Shown here: positions 18,620-27,009 of the stretch, one piece after another
Layout of the letters: the number at the start of each line of letters is the position of its first letter
Position numbering within the stretch: the stretch's first letter is position 1
Assembly: GCA_947456185.1 (NCBI GenBank)
Contig: CANGPW010000005.1
Span: 1 to 58,897, forward strand
DNA: 58,897 bases
Reading direction: 5' to 3'
From: Bacteroidota bacterium
Lineage (GTDB): Bacteria; Bacteroidota; Bacteroidia; UKL13-3
The notes under the pieces: generated by a model
The model's database searches: none
What the model saw: only the letters and a program-made list of their open reading frames with translations
What the model was told of the DNA's origin: nothing
Position numbers and translations under genes: made by a program

Positions 18620-18823
18620 ATGAATACTTTAAACAAATATAAATTCCATATTTTAGGAATAATAATTGGCGCAATAGCTGGTTATGCATATTATTATTTT
18701 GTAGGGTGTGCCAGCGGAACTTGTGCCATTACCTCAAAGCCTTTAAATAGTACTTTATATGGCGCAGTAATGGGCGGATTATTGGCTGATTTATTTAAAA
18801 AAGAAAAAACAAAAAGTATTTAA
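18620..18823 (+). CDS. DUF6132-like small membrane protein
   Basis: 67 aa with two short hydrophobic segments separated by a Cys-containing loop: YYYFVGCASGTCAITSKPLN, then TLYGAVMGGLLADLF. This layout matches the small Bacteroidota DUF6132 proteins found with thioredoxin and rhodanese genes. The GCxxGTC pair could bind a metal or persulfide, which is inference. Lead gene of the seven-gene unit driven by promoter 3. Confidence 0.8.
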   Translation: MNTLNKYKFHILGIIIGAIAGYAYYYFVGCASGTCAITSKPLNSTLYGAVMGGLLADLFKKEKTKSI

Positions 18824-18836
18824 AAAAATTAAGATC

Positions 18837-19112
18837 ATGAAAACTGAAGAAATCATTATTGCCAATCTTAAATGTAATGGTTGCGCAACTACCATTAAAA
18901 GAGAATTATTAGGAATAAACGGGGTAAAAACGGTAGCGGTTGACATAGACAAAGATGCCATAGACTTAACCTACGATGATAATGTAGAAAGAAGTACAAT
19001 TATTAGTAAGCTTCTTTCACTTGGTTACCCTGAGGCAACGGAAAAAAACGGATTGCTTTTGCAATTAAAAAGCTACACCAGTTGTATGATTGGTAAAGTA
19101 CATAATTTATAA
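18837..19112 (+). CDS. HMA (heavy-metal-associated) domain protein
   Basis: 91 aa. The ferredoxin-like HMA fold is shown by NLKCNGCATTIKRELLGI (CxxC-type motif, C13 and C16), NGVKTVAVDID and the C-terminal strand. It usually binds Cu(I) or Zn(II). A C-terminal tail LKSYTSCMIGKVHNL adds another cysteine. Starts 13 nt after the DUF6132-like gene; its presence in a rhodanese cluster suggests thiophilic metal or persulfide stress. Confidence 0.88.
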   Translation: MKTEEIIIANLKCNGCATTIKRELLGINGVKTVAVDIDKDAIDLTYDDNVERSTIISKLLSLGYPEATEKNGLLLQLKSYTSCMIGKVHNL

Positions 19113-19118
19113 ACTAAA

Positions 19119-19403
19119 ATGGATATAGAAAATTTAATTAAAGAAAACAAAGGAACAGTAGTTGACGTTAGAACACCATCGGAGTTTATGGGTGGAAATG
19201 TGGCTGGCTCTATAAACATTCCGTTAAACGAAGTAGTAGCAAGAATGGATGAATTAAAAAGCTTAAAATTGCCTCTTATACTTTGCTGTGCATCGGGAGG
19301 AAGAAGCGGGCAAGCCCACCACTACTTATCAAACCAAGGAATAGATTGTGTAAACGGTGGTTCATGGTTAAATGTAAATTATTATCAAAATCAAACAGCT
19401 TAA
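19119..19403 (+). CDS. Single-domain rhodanese
   Basis: 94 aa. DVRTPSEFMGGNVAGSINIPL is the rhodanese N-terminal signature and CASGGRS (about C58) the active loop that carries a persulfide; the residue before it is also Cys (LCCASGG). Ends with VNGGSWLNV. Cytoplasmic sulfurtransferase, 6 nt after the HMA gene. Confidence 0.92.
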   Translation: MDIENLIKENKGTVVDVRTPSEFMGGNVAGSINIPLNEVVARMDELKSLKLPLILCCASGGRSGQAHHYLSNQGIDCVNGGSWLNVNYYQNQTA

Positions 19404-19412
19404 TAAACAAAA

Positions 19413-19730
19413 ATGATTAACACAATTAAACAATTATTTGGCTTAGGTCCAAAGGTAGATTACGCAGCATTAGTAAAACAGGGCGCTATTATTTTAGACG
19501 TTCGTAGTAAAGGCGAATATGCAGGCGGACATATAAAAGGATCGTTAAATATTTCGGTTGACACCTTAAGTAATAACTTGAGTAAATTAAAAGATAAAAA
19601 CAAGCCAATTATTACTTGTTGTGCATCGGGCATGAGAAGTTCATCGGCCAAAGGTATTTTAAAATCAAACGGATATACCGATGTTCATAATGGTGGTGCG
19701 TGGAGTAGTTTACAATATAAAATTAAATAA
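19413..19730 (+). CDS. Single-domain rhodanese
   Basis: 105 aa and a paralog of the previous gene: LDVRSKGEYAGGHIKGSLNI and active loop CASGMRS, again preceded by Cys (TCCASG). An N-terminal hydrophobic stretch (MINTIKQLFGLG) may associate with a partner or membrane. Its stop codon overlaps the next start (TAATG), so translation is coupled. Confidence 0.92.
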   Translation: MINTIKQLFGLGPKVDYAALVKQGAIILDVRSKGEYAGGHIKGSLNISVDTLSNNLSKLKDKNKPIITCCASGMRSSSAKGILKSNGYTDVHNGGAWSSLQYKIK

Positions 19731-19978
19731 TGAACATACAAACACTTTTAATAGGTTGGAATTTTATGCGCGGATTGCGTTTAGTATTAGGAGTTATATT
19801 CCTCATGCAAGCTATTGAAATGCGAGATAATATTACTGGCTTAATTGCAACATTCTTTTTGTTTCAAGCAGCAACAAATACCGGTTGCTGTGGGTCAAAT
19901 GGATGTGCTGTTCCAATCAATAAAACTAAGGTAGACGATATGCAAGACGTAACATTTGAAGAAGTAAAATCAAAATAA
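19730..19978 (+). CDS. Small Cys-rich membrane protein of the rhodanese cluster
   Basis: 82 aa. Two hydrophobic helices ([28 protein letters not shown]) are followed by [11 protein letters not shown], a dense cysteine motif that may bind metal or persulfide. Resembles the DUF2892-type layout in size but lacks its N-terminal helix. I do not recognise a named family. Overlaps the upstream rhodanese by 1 nt and lies 2 nt before the thioredoxin gene. Confidence 0.8.
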   Translation: MNIQTLLIGWNFMRGLRLVLGVIFLMQAIEMRDNITGLIATFFLFQAATNTGCCGSNGCAVPINKTKVDDMQDVTFEEVKSK

Positions 19979-19980
19979 AT

Positions 19981-20277
19981 ATGGCAACATTTTCAGAAAT
20001 TATTAAAAGTGACAAGCCTACATTAGTCGATTTTTTTGCGGAATGGTGTGGACCTTGTAAAACAATGAAACCAATTTTGGAAGATTTAAAATCGAAAATT
20101 GGTGCGGAAGCAACTATTTTAAAAATAGATGTAGATAAAAATCAACAAGTAGCAAATACATTCCAAATACAAGGTGTGCCAACCCTAATTTTATTTAAAA
20201 ATGGTGAAATTAAATGGCGACAATCTGGTGTGTTTTCAGCCAATAACTTAGCACAAATAATTAAACAAAACTCTTAA
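19981..20277 (+). CDS. Thioredoxin
   Basis: 98 aa, canonical thioredoxin fold with [16 protein letters not shown] (Cys23, Cys26) and the cis-proline segment [13 protein letters not shown]. Cytoplasmic, since no signal peptide is seen. In this operon it probably reduces rhodanese persulfides or resulting mixed disulfides, releasing sulfide. Confidence 0.93.
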   Translation: MATFSEIIKSDKPTLVDFFAEWCGPCKTMKPILEDLKSKIGAEATILKIDVDKNQQVANTFQIQGVPTLILFKNGEIKWRQSGVFSANNLAQIIKQNS

Positions 20278-20285
20278 AAAAACAT

Positions 20286-21014
20286 ATGAAAAATTACCTA
20301 TTTATAAGCATTTCAATACTTACTATTTTATTTAGCAGTTGTTCAAATGGACAATCTCAAAAATACAAAAGCAACCTTTCTGCTATTGAATTTTCGAAGA
20401 AAATAACTGATTTACCAAGCGTAACTATTATTGATGTTCGTTCACCTGAAGAATTTGAAGGAGGACATATTCAAAACGCACAAAATATTGACTGGAATGG
20501 AAACAATTTTAATAAACAAATTTCAACTCTTGACCAATCGAAACCAGTTATAGTTTATTGCTTAAGTGGAGGTAGAAGTTCATCGGCAGCTAAAAAAATG
20601 CGTAACGATGGTTTTAAAGAAGTATATGAATTAGATGGCGGAATAATGCAATGGCGCAACAGTAATTTGCCAGAGACCACTGATGGAGTTAATGTAAAAG
20701 AAGTTGGAATGAGCATGCAACAATATGAAGATCTAACCAAAGGAAACAAATTGGTTTTAGTTGATTTCAATGCTGAATGGTGTGCACCTTGCAAAAAAAT
20801 GTTACCAATGCTTGAAGAAATTTCAACTACCATGCAAGACAAAGTAAAAGTTGAAAAAATAGATGTAGATGTAAACAGCGAATTAGCTACCACCTTAAAA
20901 GTTGAATCAATTCCAATGTTTATTTTGTATAAAAATGGAACTGAAGTTTGGAAACATTTAGGTTTAATAGAAAAAGACAAATTGATTGAAGCAATCAATC
21001 AGAACAGTAAATAA
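20286..21014 (+). CDS. Rhodanese-thioredoxin fusion lipoprotein
   Basis: 242 aa. A lipoprotein signal peptide ends in LFSSC (C19), so the protein is anchored in the envelope. A rhodanese domain (about 30-125; IDVRSPEEFEGGHI, active loop CLSGGRS) is followed by a thioredoxin domain (about 135-240) with AEWCAPCKKMLP in place of CGPC. Combining a sulfur carrier and a reductant in one periplasm-facing chain suggests it delivers or removes sulfane sulfur outside the inner membrane. Last gene of the cluster. Confidence 0.92.
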   Translation: MKNYLFISISILTILFSSCSNGQSQKYKSNLSAIEFSKKITDLPSVTIIDVRSPEEFEGGHIQNAQNIDWNGNNFNKQISTLDQSKPVIVYCLSGGRSSSAAKKMRNDGFKEVYELDGGIMQWRNSNLPETTDGVNVKEVGMSMQQYEDLTKGNKLVLVDFNAEWCAPCKKMLPMLEEISTTMQDKVKVEKIDVDVNSELATTLKVESIPMFILYKNGTEVWKHLGLIEKDKLIEAINQNSK

Positions 21015-21031
21015 ATATTTAATTAAAGCAA

Positions 21032-21676
21032 TTAGTTTTTAAAAATGTAAACCAATTGTTTTGTTTCAAAAAACTCACCTTCAAAAAAAGTATTTAAGTC
21101 AGCGGTTTGAACATGTAATTTAGCATTCAATCGCTTTAATTCTTTAATTTCTTCTTTTAAATCACCTCCTTTTAGTAATAAATAGCCGTTGAGTTTTGAG
21201 TTAAAACAATCTTCAGCTATATAATCTTGCGTCCAGCGATAAAGCGTTACCATTGGTGCCACTGCCCTACTCAAAATGAAATGAAATTCTTCTTTTAAAT
21301 TCTCAACCCTGCCCACTACAAAATCAGTATTATTTAAACCAATTCCTTTTGAAATTTCTTCGGCAACTTTAATTTTCTTAGCTACAGAATCACATAAAGT
21401 AAATTCAGTATCAGGAAATAATATTGCTAAGGGAATTCCTGGAAATCCACCACCAGTGCCAATATCTAATATTTTAGTGCCTTTTTCAAATTGAATATAC
21501 TTGGCAATAGCTAAACTATGCAAAACATGCTTTTCATACAGTGATTCAATGTCTTTTCTGGAAACAACATTTATTTTACTGTTCCAATCAACATATAAAT
21601 CGTAAAGTAATTTAAACTGTTCCGTTTGATGCTCAGTTAAATTGGGGAAGTATTTAGTTATAATTTCAAAATTCAA
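21032..21676 (-). CDS. rsmG: 16S rRNA (guanine527-N7)-methyltransferase
   Basis: 214 aa. Motif I ILDIGTGGGFPGIPLAIL is the GidB/RsmG signature, with FTLCDSVAKKIKVAEEI (SAM acidic loop) and VGRVENLKEEFHFILSRAVAP after it. Modifies G527 of 16S rRNA; loss causes low-level streptomycin resistance in other bacteria. Convergent with the rhodanese-thioredoxin gene, 17 nt apart. Confidence 0.96.
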   Translation of the reverse strand: MNFEIITKYFPNLTEHQTEQFKLLYDLYVDWNSKINVVSRKDIESLYEKHVLHSLAIAKYIQFEKGTKILDIGTGGGFPGIPLAILFPDTEFTLCDSVAKKIKVAEEISKGIGLNNTDFVVGRVENLKEEFHFILSRAVAPMVTLYRWTQDYIAEDCFNSKLNGYLLLKGGDLKEEIKELKRLNAKLHVQTADLNTFFEGEFFETKQLVYIFKN

Positions 21677-21688
21677 AATTTGTAATAA

Positions 21689-22423
21689 TTAAAGTCGGGT
21701 GCAAAATAGTTTATTTCCTTTACCTAACCTCAATCCAATTGTTAACACATGAACAGTATAGGAATCATGCATTTTAGTAATTTGAGAATTATTTATTAAA
21801 CCAGTTAAATTTTTTGTATTGGTTAAATTTAGCATATTATCAATTCCAATGCTTAACAATTGGTTCAACCTAACATGATATCCAATTCCAAAAGTTCCAT
21901 AAAACGCAATTTGTTTTTCAGGTAGATCATTTATACCTGTTCTACCAATTCCAACAGAATTCTTTATTAAATAAGGGTCTACATATGCTAATGTTGCAGA
22001 ATAATTTGCAGCACCAATACCAGCAATTAAATTTATTGTATAAAAATCGTCTCTTAAATATAAATTATGATTTAAACTGATGTTAGTTTGAATGTTAATA
22101 TCGTCTAATGTAGTGTTAAAAAAGGTAGTAGCCCCCCAAGATTTACCAAATCTTTGACCTTTTAAATCTGCATGATCATACCTGAAACCAATTTCAAATC
22201 TATCATTAAAAGTTTTATAAAATCCAGCAGTATAAGCTGCAGACAACTCATTGGGATTACTCTTTTTTGGTAATGATAATAATCTTCCTGCACCCCAATA
22301 AATAGAGGTACCAGCACCAATAATAATTTTATAATTATTTAACGGTAGTAAACGTGTAGCATACTGCGCAAATGATTGATTTATTAAAAATAAACTAATA
22401 AATAAATAAAAATATTTTTTCAT
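21689..22423 (-). CDS. Outer-membrane beta-barrel protein, unknown function
   Basis: About 244 aa from ATG 22423 (signal peptide MKKYFYLFISLFLINQSFAQ); the track start at 22447 adds an implausible MLLLQYKI leader. The mature part has repeated short amphipathic strands (ELSAAYTAGFYKTF, FEIGFRYDHADL, TVHVLTIGLRLG) as in small 8-10-strand barrels. Lies 12 nt upstream of rsmG, same strand. Confidence 0.8.
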   Translation of the reverse strand: MKKYFYLFISLFLINQSFAQYATRLLPLNNYKIIIGAGTSIYWGAGRLLSLPKKSNPNELSAAYTAGFYKTFNDRFEIGFRYDHADLKGQRFGKSWGATTFFNTTLDDINIQTNISLNHNLYLRDDFYTINLIAGIGAANYSATLAYVDPYLIKNSVGIGRTGINDLPEKQIAFYGTFGIGYHVRLNQLLSIGIDNMLNLTNTKNLTGLINNSQITKMHDSYTVHVLTIGLRLGKGNKLFCTRL

Positions 22424-22620
22424 AATTTTATATTGCAATAATAACAAAATAAATTAAATTTACAATCATTAAATATTGATTATCAATTAAATGAGATTGA
22501 AATTAGATGAAAATATCATTATAAAAAAGTGCATTTTTTTACAAATTAAACTCACCATTTAAATAAAATGTTTATATAAAAAACATTGGATTAACTTTAT
22601 TTGAAAAATAAAAAATAAAT

Positions 22621-23502
22621 ATGCTGATAGAAATAAAGAATTTAAATAAAACTTATGTTAATCATCAAGCTCTAAAAAATATAAATATCAATATACCAAA
22701 GCAAAGTATTTTTGGTTTACTAGGTCCAAATGGCGCAGGTAAGACTAGTTTAATTAGAATATTAACACAAATTACTCAAGCCGAGTCAGGAACTATTTTA
22801 TTTGATGGTGAAATACTAAAGGAAAAGCATCTTTATGAAATTGGCTATTTACCTGAAGAAAGAGGTTTGTATAAAAAAATGCAAGTTGGTGAACAGCTTT
22901 TATATTTTGCAGAATTAAAGGGTTTAAGTAAAGCTGAATCAAGAAAAAAAGTAAAATATTGGGTTGATAAATTTGAGATAAAAGATTGGTTGAACAAAAA
23001 AGTTGAAGAGCTTTCAAAAGGCATGCAACAAAAAATTCAATTTATTGCAAGTGTTATTCATCAACCCAAATTAATAATTTTAGATGAACCTTTTAGTGGT
23101 TTTGATCCACAAAATGCACAGCTATTAGTAAATGAAATATTAAAACTTAGAGATGAAGGAAGCACAATTATATTCTCTACTCATCGAATGGATACGGTTG
23201 AAAAACTTTGTGATGACATTGCCATGATCAATAAAAGTGAAGTGGTGCTAAGTGGCAATAAAAACGATATAAAACTGCAATTCAGTAATGATGAATACTG
23301 TATTCAGTTTAATGGGAAAATAGTTGAATCAAACCATTTTGAAATAATAACCAATACTGAAAACGAAGCTACAATTAAAATTTTATCTAACAAAAAAGAT
23401 GCCATTTCTTTTTTAAATAATCAAGTTGAACTTCAATCATTCTCCCCAAAGATTGCTACCATGGAAGATATTTTTATCAAAATGGTTCAAACTAATTTAT
23501 AA
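22621..23502 (+). CDS. ABC transporter ATP-binding protein (ABC-2/NatA type)
   Basis: 293 aa. Walker A GPNGAGKT (35-42), signature LSKGMQQKIQ, Walker B LIILDEPFSGFDP and H-loop FSTHRMD are intact, with a C-terminal DUF4162-like extension. Family members pair with an ABC-2 permease for export, but no permease follows; the next gene is convergent. The partner must be elsewhere in the genome or in trans. Confidence 0.92.
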   Translation: MLIEIKNLNKTYVNHQALKNININIPKQSIFGLLGPNGAGKTSLIRILTQITQAESGTILFDGEILKEKHLYEIGYLPEERGLYKKMQVGEQLLYFAELKGLSKAESRKKVKYWVDKFEIKDWLNKKVEELSKGMQQKIQFIASVIHQPKLIILDEPFSGFDPQNAQLLVNEILKLRDEGSTIIFSTHRMDTVEKLCDDIAMINKSEVVLSGNKNDIKLQFSNDEYCIQFNGKIVESNHFEIITNTENEATIKILSNKKDAISFLNNQVELQSFSPKIATMEDIFIKMVQTNL

Positions 23503-23507
23503 TAAAA

Positions 23508-24713
23508 CTATATTTTTCTACAATGGTAGAAAAGTTTTTCGCCTTGATTATTTTGGGTGAAAAACAAATATTGATCACCACCAGTTTTTAGATTAAACTG
23601 CTTTGCAATTACTGCTTCATTGATAGGGAAATTTCTTTTACTAATATTAGCTTTTAAAATTTCTTTTTCCTTTAAATAGCTTTTCAAACTTGATTTGGAA
23701 AAAGAAAATGAGTCAATAATTTTAAAACACCTACCATAAAAATTTTCAATTAATTCATGACCAACAAAAAAATTTGAATTTAAAGCAATCATTTTTAAAC
23801 CTAAGCTTTGAGCATAATTAGCACTCAAATTAGCTTTTATAATTGAAGCATTTGGTTCATAAAAGTATTCATTTGAATTTGAATTCTTTGATTCTTTTTC
23901 AAATGAATTCGAATGACTGAATTCATGTATGTTTTGATCATTGATTATATTTATGGCTTTTATAACAGTTGAATTAAAGATAGTGAAATCAACTAAAAGC
24001 AATACTTCTTTTACTTCATTTTTTAAAGAAACAACATGAATTGCTTTAATATTTTCAATTTCAGATTTACAATAATTCAAATCAATCATTGGTGATAATT
24101 TTATCAATAATTGATTTGTAATTAGTTTTAATTGAGGCAACAATTCTAAAATATTTGGCGTGCAATCTGAAAGTAAAAACTTTTTCGAATTGGCTGTTGA
24201 TCTTCTATCCGCATCAATATAAACCAAATCAAATTTAGATGTGTTTTTTGTTAAAAAATCTTCAGCAAAAACTGTTAATCTTTCAATATGATTGATTCCA
24301 ATTTTTTTAAAATTATATTTTACAATTTCATTCAATTCCTCATCAGCATCTAAAGAAACAACTTTTGAAAAAACTTTTGAAAATGCGATGTCATCAACAC
24401 CTAAACCACCACATAAGTCTAAAACTGAATTACCTGTATACAATAAAGATTTGTATAAAGCAGTCAATTCGCTGCTTGATTGTTCATAACTTTTAGTAGG
24501 CAGCCAACAATAATTTGAAGTAAGTGTCGGTAATTTGTAGCTAGCTTTTTTAATATTTAAAATAGTTTCTAATACTAAATTGGCATTAAAATCCGTTTGT
24601 TCAATTGATTTAAACTTAAATGAAAGCATATTTATGTCGTCATTTAAATGTTTTTCAACAAAGTTTTTTAAATTAAAATTTAAATGTTCTGGTAAAAGAT
24701 TATACTTTTGCAA
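23508..24713 (-). CDS. THUMP-like domain class I methyltransferase
   Basis: 401 aa. The methyltransferase core has motif I VLDLCGGLGVDDIAFS, an acidic loop VSLDADEEL and the catalytic-site region FDLVYIDADRR. The N-terminal LPTLTSNYCWLPTKSYEQSSS and C-terminal KRNFPINEAVIAKQFNLKTGG resemble the Bacteroidota family with a C-terminal THUMP-like domain, which points to an RNA substrate. Convergent with the ABC ATPase, 5 nt apart. Confidence 0.88.
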   Translation of the reverse strand: MQKYNLLPEHLNFNLKNFVEKHLNDDINMLSFKFKSIEQTDFNANLVLETILNIKKASYKLPTLTSNYCWLPTKSYEQSSSELTALYKSLLYTGNSVLDLCGGLGVDDIAFSKVFSKVVSLDADEELNEIVKYNFKKIGINHIERLTVFAEDFLTKNTSKFDLVYIDADRRSTANSKKFLLSDCTPNILELLPQLKLITNQLLIKLSPMIDLNYCKSEIENIKAIHVVSLKNEVKEVLLLVDFTIFNSTVIKAINIINDQNIHEFSHSNSFEKESKNSNSNEYFYEPNASIIKANLSANYAQSLGLKMIALNSNFFVGHELIENFYGRCFKIIDSFSFSKSSLKSYLKEKEILKANISKRNFPINEAVIAKQFNLKTGGDQYLFFTQNNQGEKLFYHCRKI

Positions 24714-24766
24714 AGTAATTTTTAAGTGTTAAAAATATATAGTTAAATTATAAAAATCAAATAGTT

Positions 24767-24850
24767 ATGAAAAAATTAGCTCCGTTCGCAATATTTGCAT
24801 TAATCATTGTTTTAATGATTTCATGCAAAGGATCATGTCCAAAATTTTAG
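24767..24850 (+). CDS. Small predicted lipoprotein (27 aa), not in ORF track
   Basis: ATG AAA AAA start, hydrophobic helix LAPFAIFALIIVLM and lipobox-like MISC, then only KGSCPKF before TAG. After processing a lipid-anchored octapeptide CKGSCPKF would remain. A TACTTTTG -7-like element sits at 24703-24710. Short, so a chance ORF cannot be excluded, but start context, signal shape and position in an otherwise empty gap support it. Confidence 0.5.
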   Translation: MKKLAPFAIFALIIVLMISCKGSCPKF

Positions 24851-24887
24851 TGTTAAACTAATTTAAATATTACTGAAAATTCAGTAA

Positions 24888-25295
24888 CTAAACAAACTGA
24901 AAGTTTATATCTTGAATTAAATCAGGATGTAAACTTTTACTCACTGGGCAACTTAGTCCAATTTCAATTATTTTAGCTTTATCTTCTTCTGTTAAGTCAT
25001 TTTTAGGAATAAAAACATTTATTTCAATTTTACTAATTCTTCTCGGATTACTGCTCATATGCTTTTTAACTGTCAATTTTGAGTCAATTAAATTATAACC
25101 CATCAGTCTAGTTTGGATTGCAATTGTAGTCATCATACAACTACCTAAAGCTTTAGCTACAAGGTCAGTTGGAGAAAAAGCAAGGCCTTTTCCAAAATTA
25201 TCAGTTGGTGCATCAGTAATAATTTTACTGCCTGATTGTAGGTGAGTTGCCTCACATCTAAATTCTCCTAAATAAATTACTTCTGCTGTATTCAT
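24888..25295 (-). CDS. OsmC/Ohr family protein
   Basis: 135 aa. The first peroxidatic cysteine is in ALGSCMMTTIAIQ and the second in GLSCPVSKSLHP, both conserved in OsmC-like thiol peroxidases. FSPTDLVAKALGSC is the family core. Reduces organic hydroperoxides in characterised members. Divergent from the next gene. Confidence 0.92.
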   Translation of the reverse strand: MNTAEVIYLGEFRCEATHLQSGSKIITDAPTDNFGKGLAFSPTDLVAKALGSCMMTTIAIQTRLMGYNLIDSKLTVKKHMSSNPRRISKIEINVFIPKNDLTEEDKAKIIEIGLSCPVSKSLHPDLIQDINFQFV

Positions 25296-25302
25296 TTTTT
25301 GT

Positions 25303-25310
25303 TATTTTTG
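25303..25310 (+). promoter_or_regulatory. -7 element upstream of the 25337 gene
   Basis: TATTTTTG matches TAnnTTTG; a degenerate TTC sits 19 nt upstream. Transcription would start near 25313, leaving a 24-nt leader to the TTG start codon. Confidence 0.4.
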
Positions 25311-25336
25311 ACAACAATAATAAAAGAAAATCCACA

Positions 25337-26083
25337 TTGCAAAAACGAATTTATATTACATTTTATATTGTGCTGTTTTTTATCAATTACAGTTCTGCTC
25401 AAAATGCACCAATAACTGATGGTGAACTTCTTTATTACAAAGATTTCAATATTGGATTTAGTTTAAATACTTATGGTGGTGGTGGCATTTATTACCGACA
25501 TGGTTGGCATAAAACAGGAAATGTTAAGAATTATATTGAATCAGATATTTCATATATTAGACATCCAAAGGAAATTTGGCGTTATGGTTATCAAGAAAAT
25601 CCAAGTACTTATACATTTGGCCGTTTGAATTATACTTATTTTTTGCGTAATAGCTTTGGACAAAAAATAGAATTAACAGAAAGAAGTTATAAAAACGCTT
25701 TAGGTTTAAATTTTATATATAATATTGGCATTTCATTAGCACTATTAAAACCTGCATATATTGATTATTTTATTCAAAATGCTGATGGGACAAACTCATT
25801 AGTAACTGAAAAATATAATCCCGAAAAACATAATATTGAATACAGAATTTATGGAAACGGTCCATTTTTATCAGGATTCAATGAATTAGATGTAAAGGTT
25901 GGTTTATTTGGAAGAGTTGGTTTAAATATAGAATATGGCCAATATCCTGATGAATACAAATCGTTAGAAGCAGGTTTAACATTTGATGCATTTAACGAAA
26001 AACTTCCAATGGTGAATAAAGCAGAACAAATTCAATTTTTTCCTGCGATGTACATTGCATTTAATTTTGGATGGAAAAAATAA
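25337..26083 (+). CDS. Exported protein of unknown function, probable beta-barrel, TTG start
   Basis: 248 aa. The only reasonable start is TTG at 25337; no ATG occurs in frame upstream before the OsmC gene. Signal peptide QKRIYITFYIVLFFINYSSAQ, then GFSLNTYGGGGIYYRHGW and YEYR/FGRVGLNIEYGQY-type strands, ending in MYIAFNFGWKK, all consistent with an outer-membrane barrel. Family not recognised. Confidence 0.78.
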   Translation: MQKRIYITFYIVLFFINYSSAQNAPITDGELLYYKDFNIGFSLNTYGGGGIYYRHGWHKTGNVKNYIESDISYIRHPKEIWRYGYQENPSTYTFGRLNYTYFLRNSFGQKIELTERSYKNALGLNFIYNIGISLALLKPAYIDYFIQNADGTNSLVTEKYNPEKHNIEYRIYGNGPFLSGFNELDVKVGLFGRVGLNIEYGQYPDEYKSLEAGLTFDAFNEKLPMVNKAEQIQFFPAMYIAFNFGWKK

Positions 26084-26252
26084 AAATGCCTTTATTGATT
26101 AATGTTTGCATTATTTATTTTCAGTCTAACGCCTTACCATCGCAATCCTTTGCGCAATCGTTAGAAGGTAGGTTTCGATTTTATCTTAACACTTTTGGTC
26201 ATACATCGACAAGCTCAACGATTCTGAACAGTGATGGAAACAAACATTTGCC

Positions 26253-26828
26253 ACGACCAATTGCCACGACCTTTAGGTCGTGGATAGGATAGATAAAAAA
26301 TAACTTGGCTTTAGCCAAAACTGATACTACTATGCCATATACCAAAATAATGATTCATTTTATATGGGCAACCAAAAACAGGAGTCCCATAATAACAGCC
26401 GAGTTAAAACCATTGCTTTTGACTCATATTAAGGAAAATAGCAAAAAAAAAGAAATATACATTGATTGCCTCAACTGCGTTGAAGACCATATTCACCTAT
26501 TAATTTCATTAGGTCGTGAACAAACTGTAGCAAAAACAGCCATGCTCATAAAGGGGGAGTCCTCTTTTTGGGTAAATAAACAAAAATTGATTGATCAAAA
26601 ATTTGAATGGCAAGATGAATATATTGGATTATCGGTTAGCGAATCTGCTATAGATAATGTAAGGCGGTATATCGAAAATCAAGAAGAACATCATAGAAAA
26701 AAAACTTTTATGCAAGAGTATAATGATTTTTTAAAAGCGCATGGTTTTAGCAATGAAGATTTTGGCTAAAGCCGTTTGAGAGTTTTTTATTTTTTTTCCA
26801 CGCCCTGAAGGACTTGGCAATTGGTCGT
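26253..26828. mobile_element. RAYT (REP-associated transposase) element with palindromic flanks
   Basis: Left side: CCACGACC-TTTA-GGTCGTGG (26264-26283), then TTGGC-TTTA-GCCAA (26305-26318) just before the transposase. Right side: GGC-TAAA-GCC (26764-26773), which overlaps the stop codon, then the degenerate palindrome CCACGCCCTGAAGGACTTGG. A 13-bp perfect inverted repeat (ACGACCAATTGCC at 26253-26265; GGCAATTGGTCGT at 26816-26828) encloses everything. Looks like a single complete RAYT unit with REP-type hairpins. Confidence 0.7.
26332..26769 (+). CDS. REP-associated tyrosine transposase (IS200-like, Y1 HUH)
   Basis: About 145 aa from ATG 26332 (MPYTKIMIHFIWATKNR), a standard RAYT start; the track start at 26305 lies in the left hairpin. 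The HUH motif is DHIHLLISL and the catalytic tyrosine lies in NVRRYIENQEEHH. Single-strand endonuclease that acts on REP hairpins. Frame intact, so it may be active or domesticated. Confidence 0.92.
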   Translation: MPYTKIMIHFIWATKNRSPIITAELKPLLLTHIKENSKKKEIYIDCLNCVEDHIHLLISLGREQTVAKTAMLIKGESSFWVNKQKLIDQKFEWQDEYIGLSVSESAIDNVRRYIENQEEHHRKKTFMQEYNDFLKAHGFSNEDFG

Positions 26829-26979
26829 ATAATCGGCTGACGGAAGTATTTCGAATTTTAGCGCAGTTCCGACTTATATTAATAAATTTCCAAATTTATC
26901 ATTTTATACTTATCCATTATTCAAATCACAAGAAATTTATAAAATCATAAATTAAAAACAATAATTCAAATTGCATTAT

Positions 26980-26987
26980 TAACTTTG
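26980..26987 (+). promoter_or_regulatory. -7 element upstream of lipA
   Basis: TAACTTTG matches TAnnTTTG, 22 nt before the lipA start codon; no good TTG at the expected -33 distance. Confidence 0.4.
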
Positions 26988-27009
26988 AAGAAATTTTGAA
27001 GAAATTAGA

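Noticed and set aside
26071-26292. 73-aa ORF before the RAYT
   Set aside because: Overlaps the previous gene end and is made of repeat and palindrome DNA (tail encodes the left REP hairpin).
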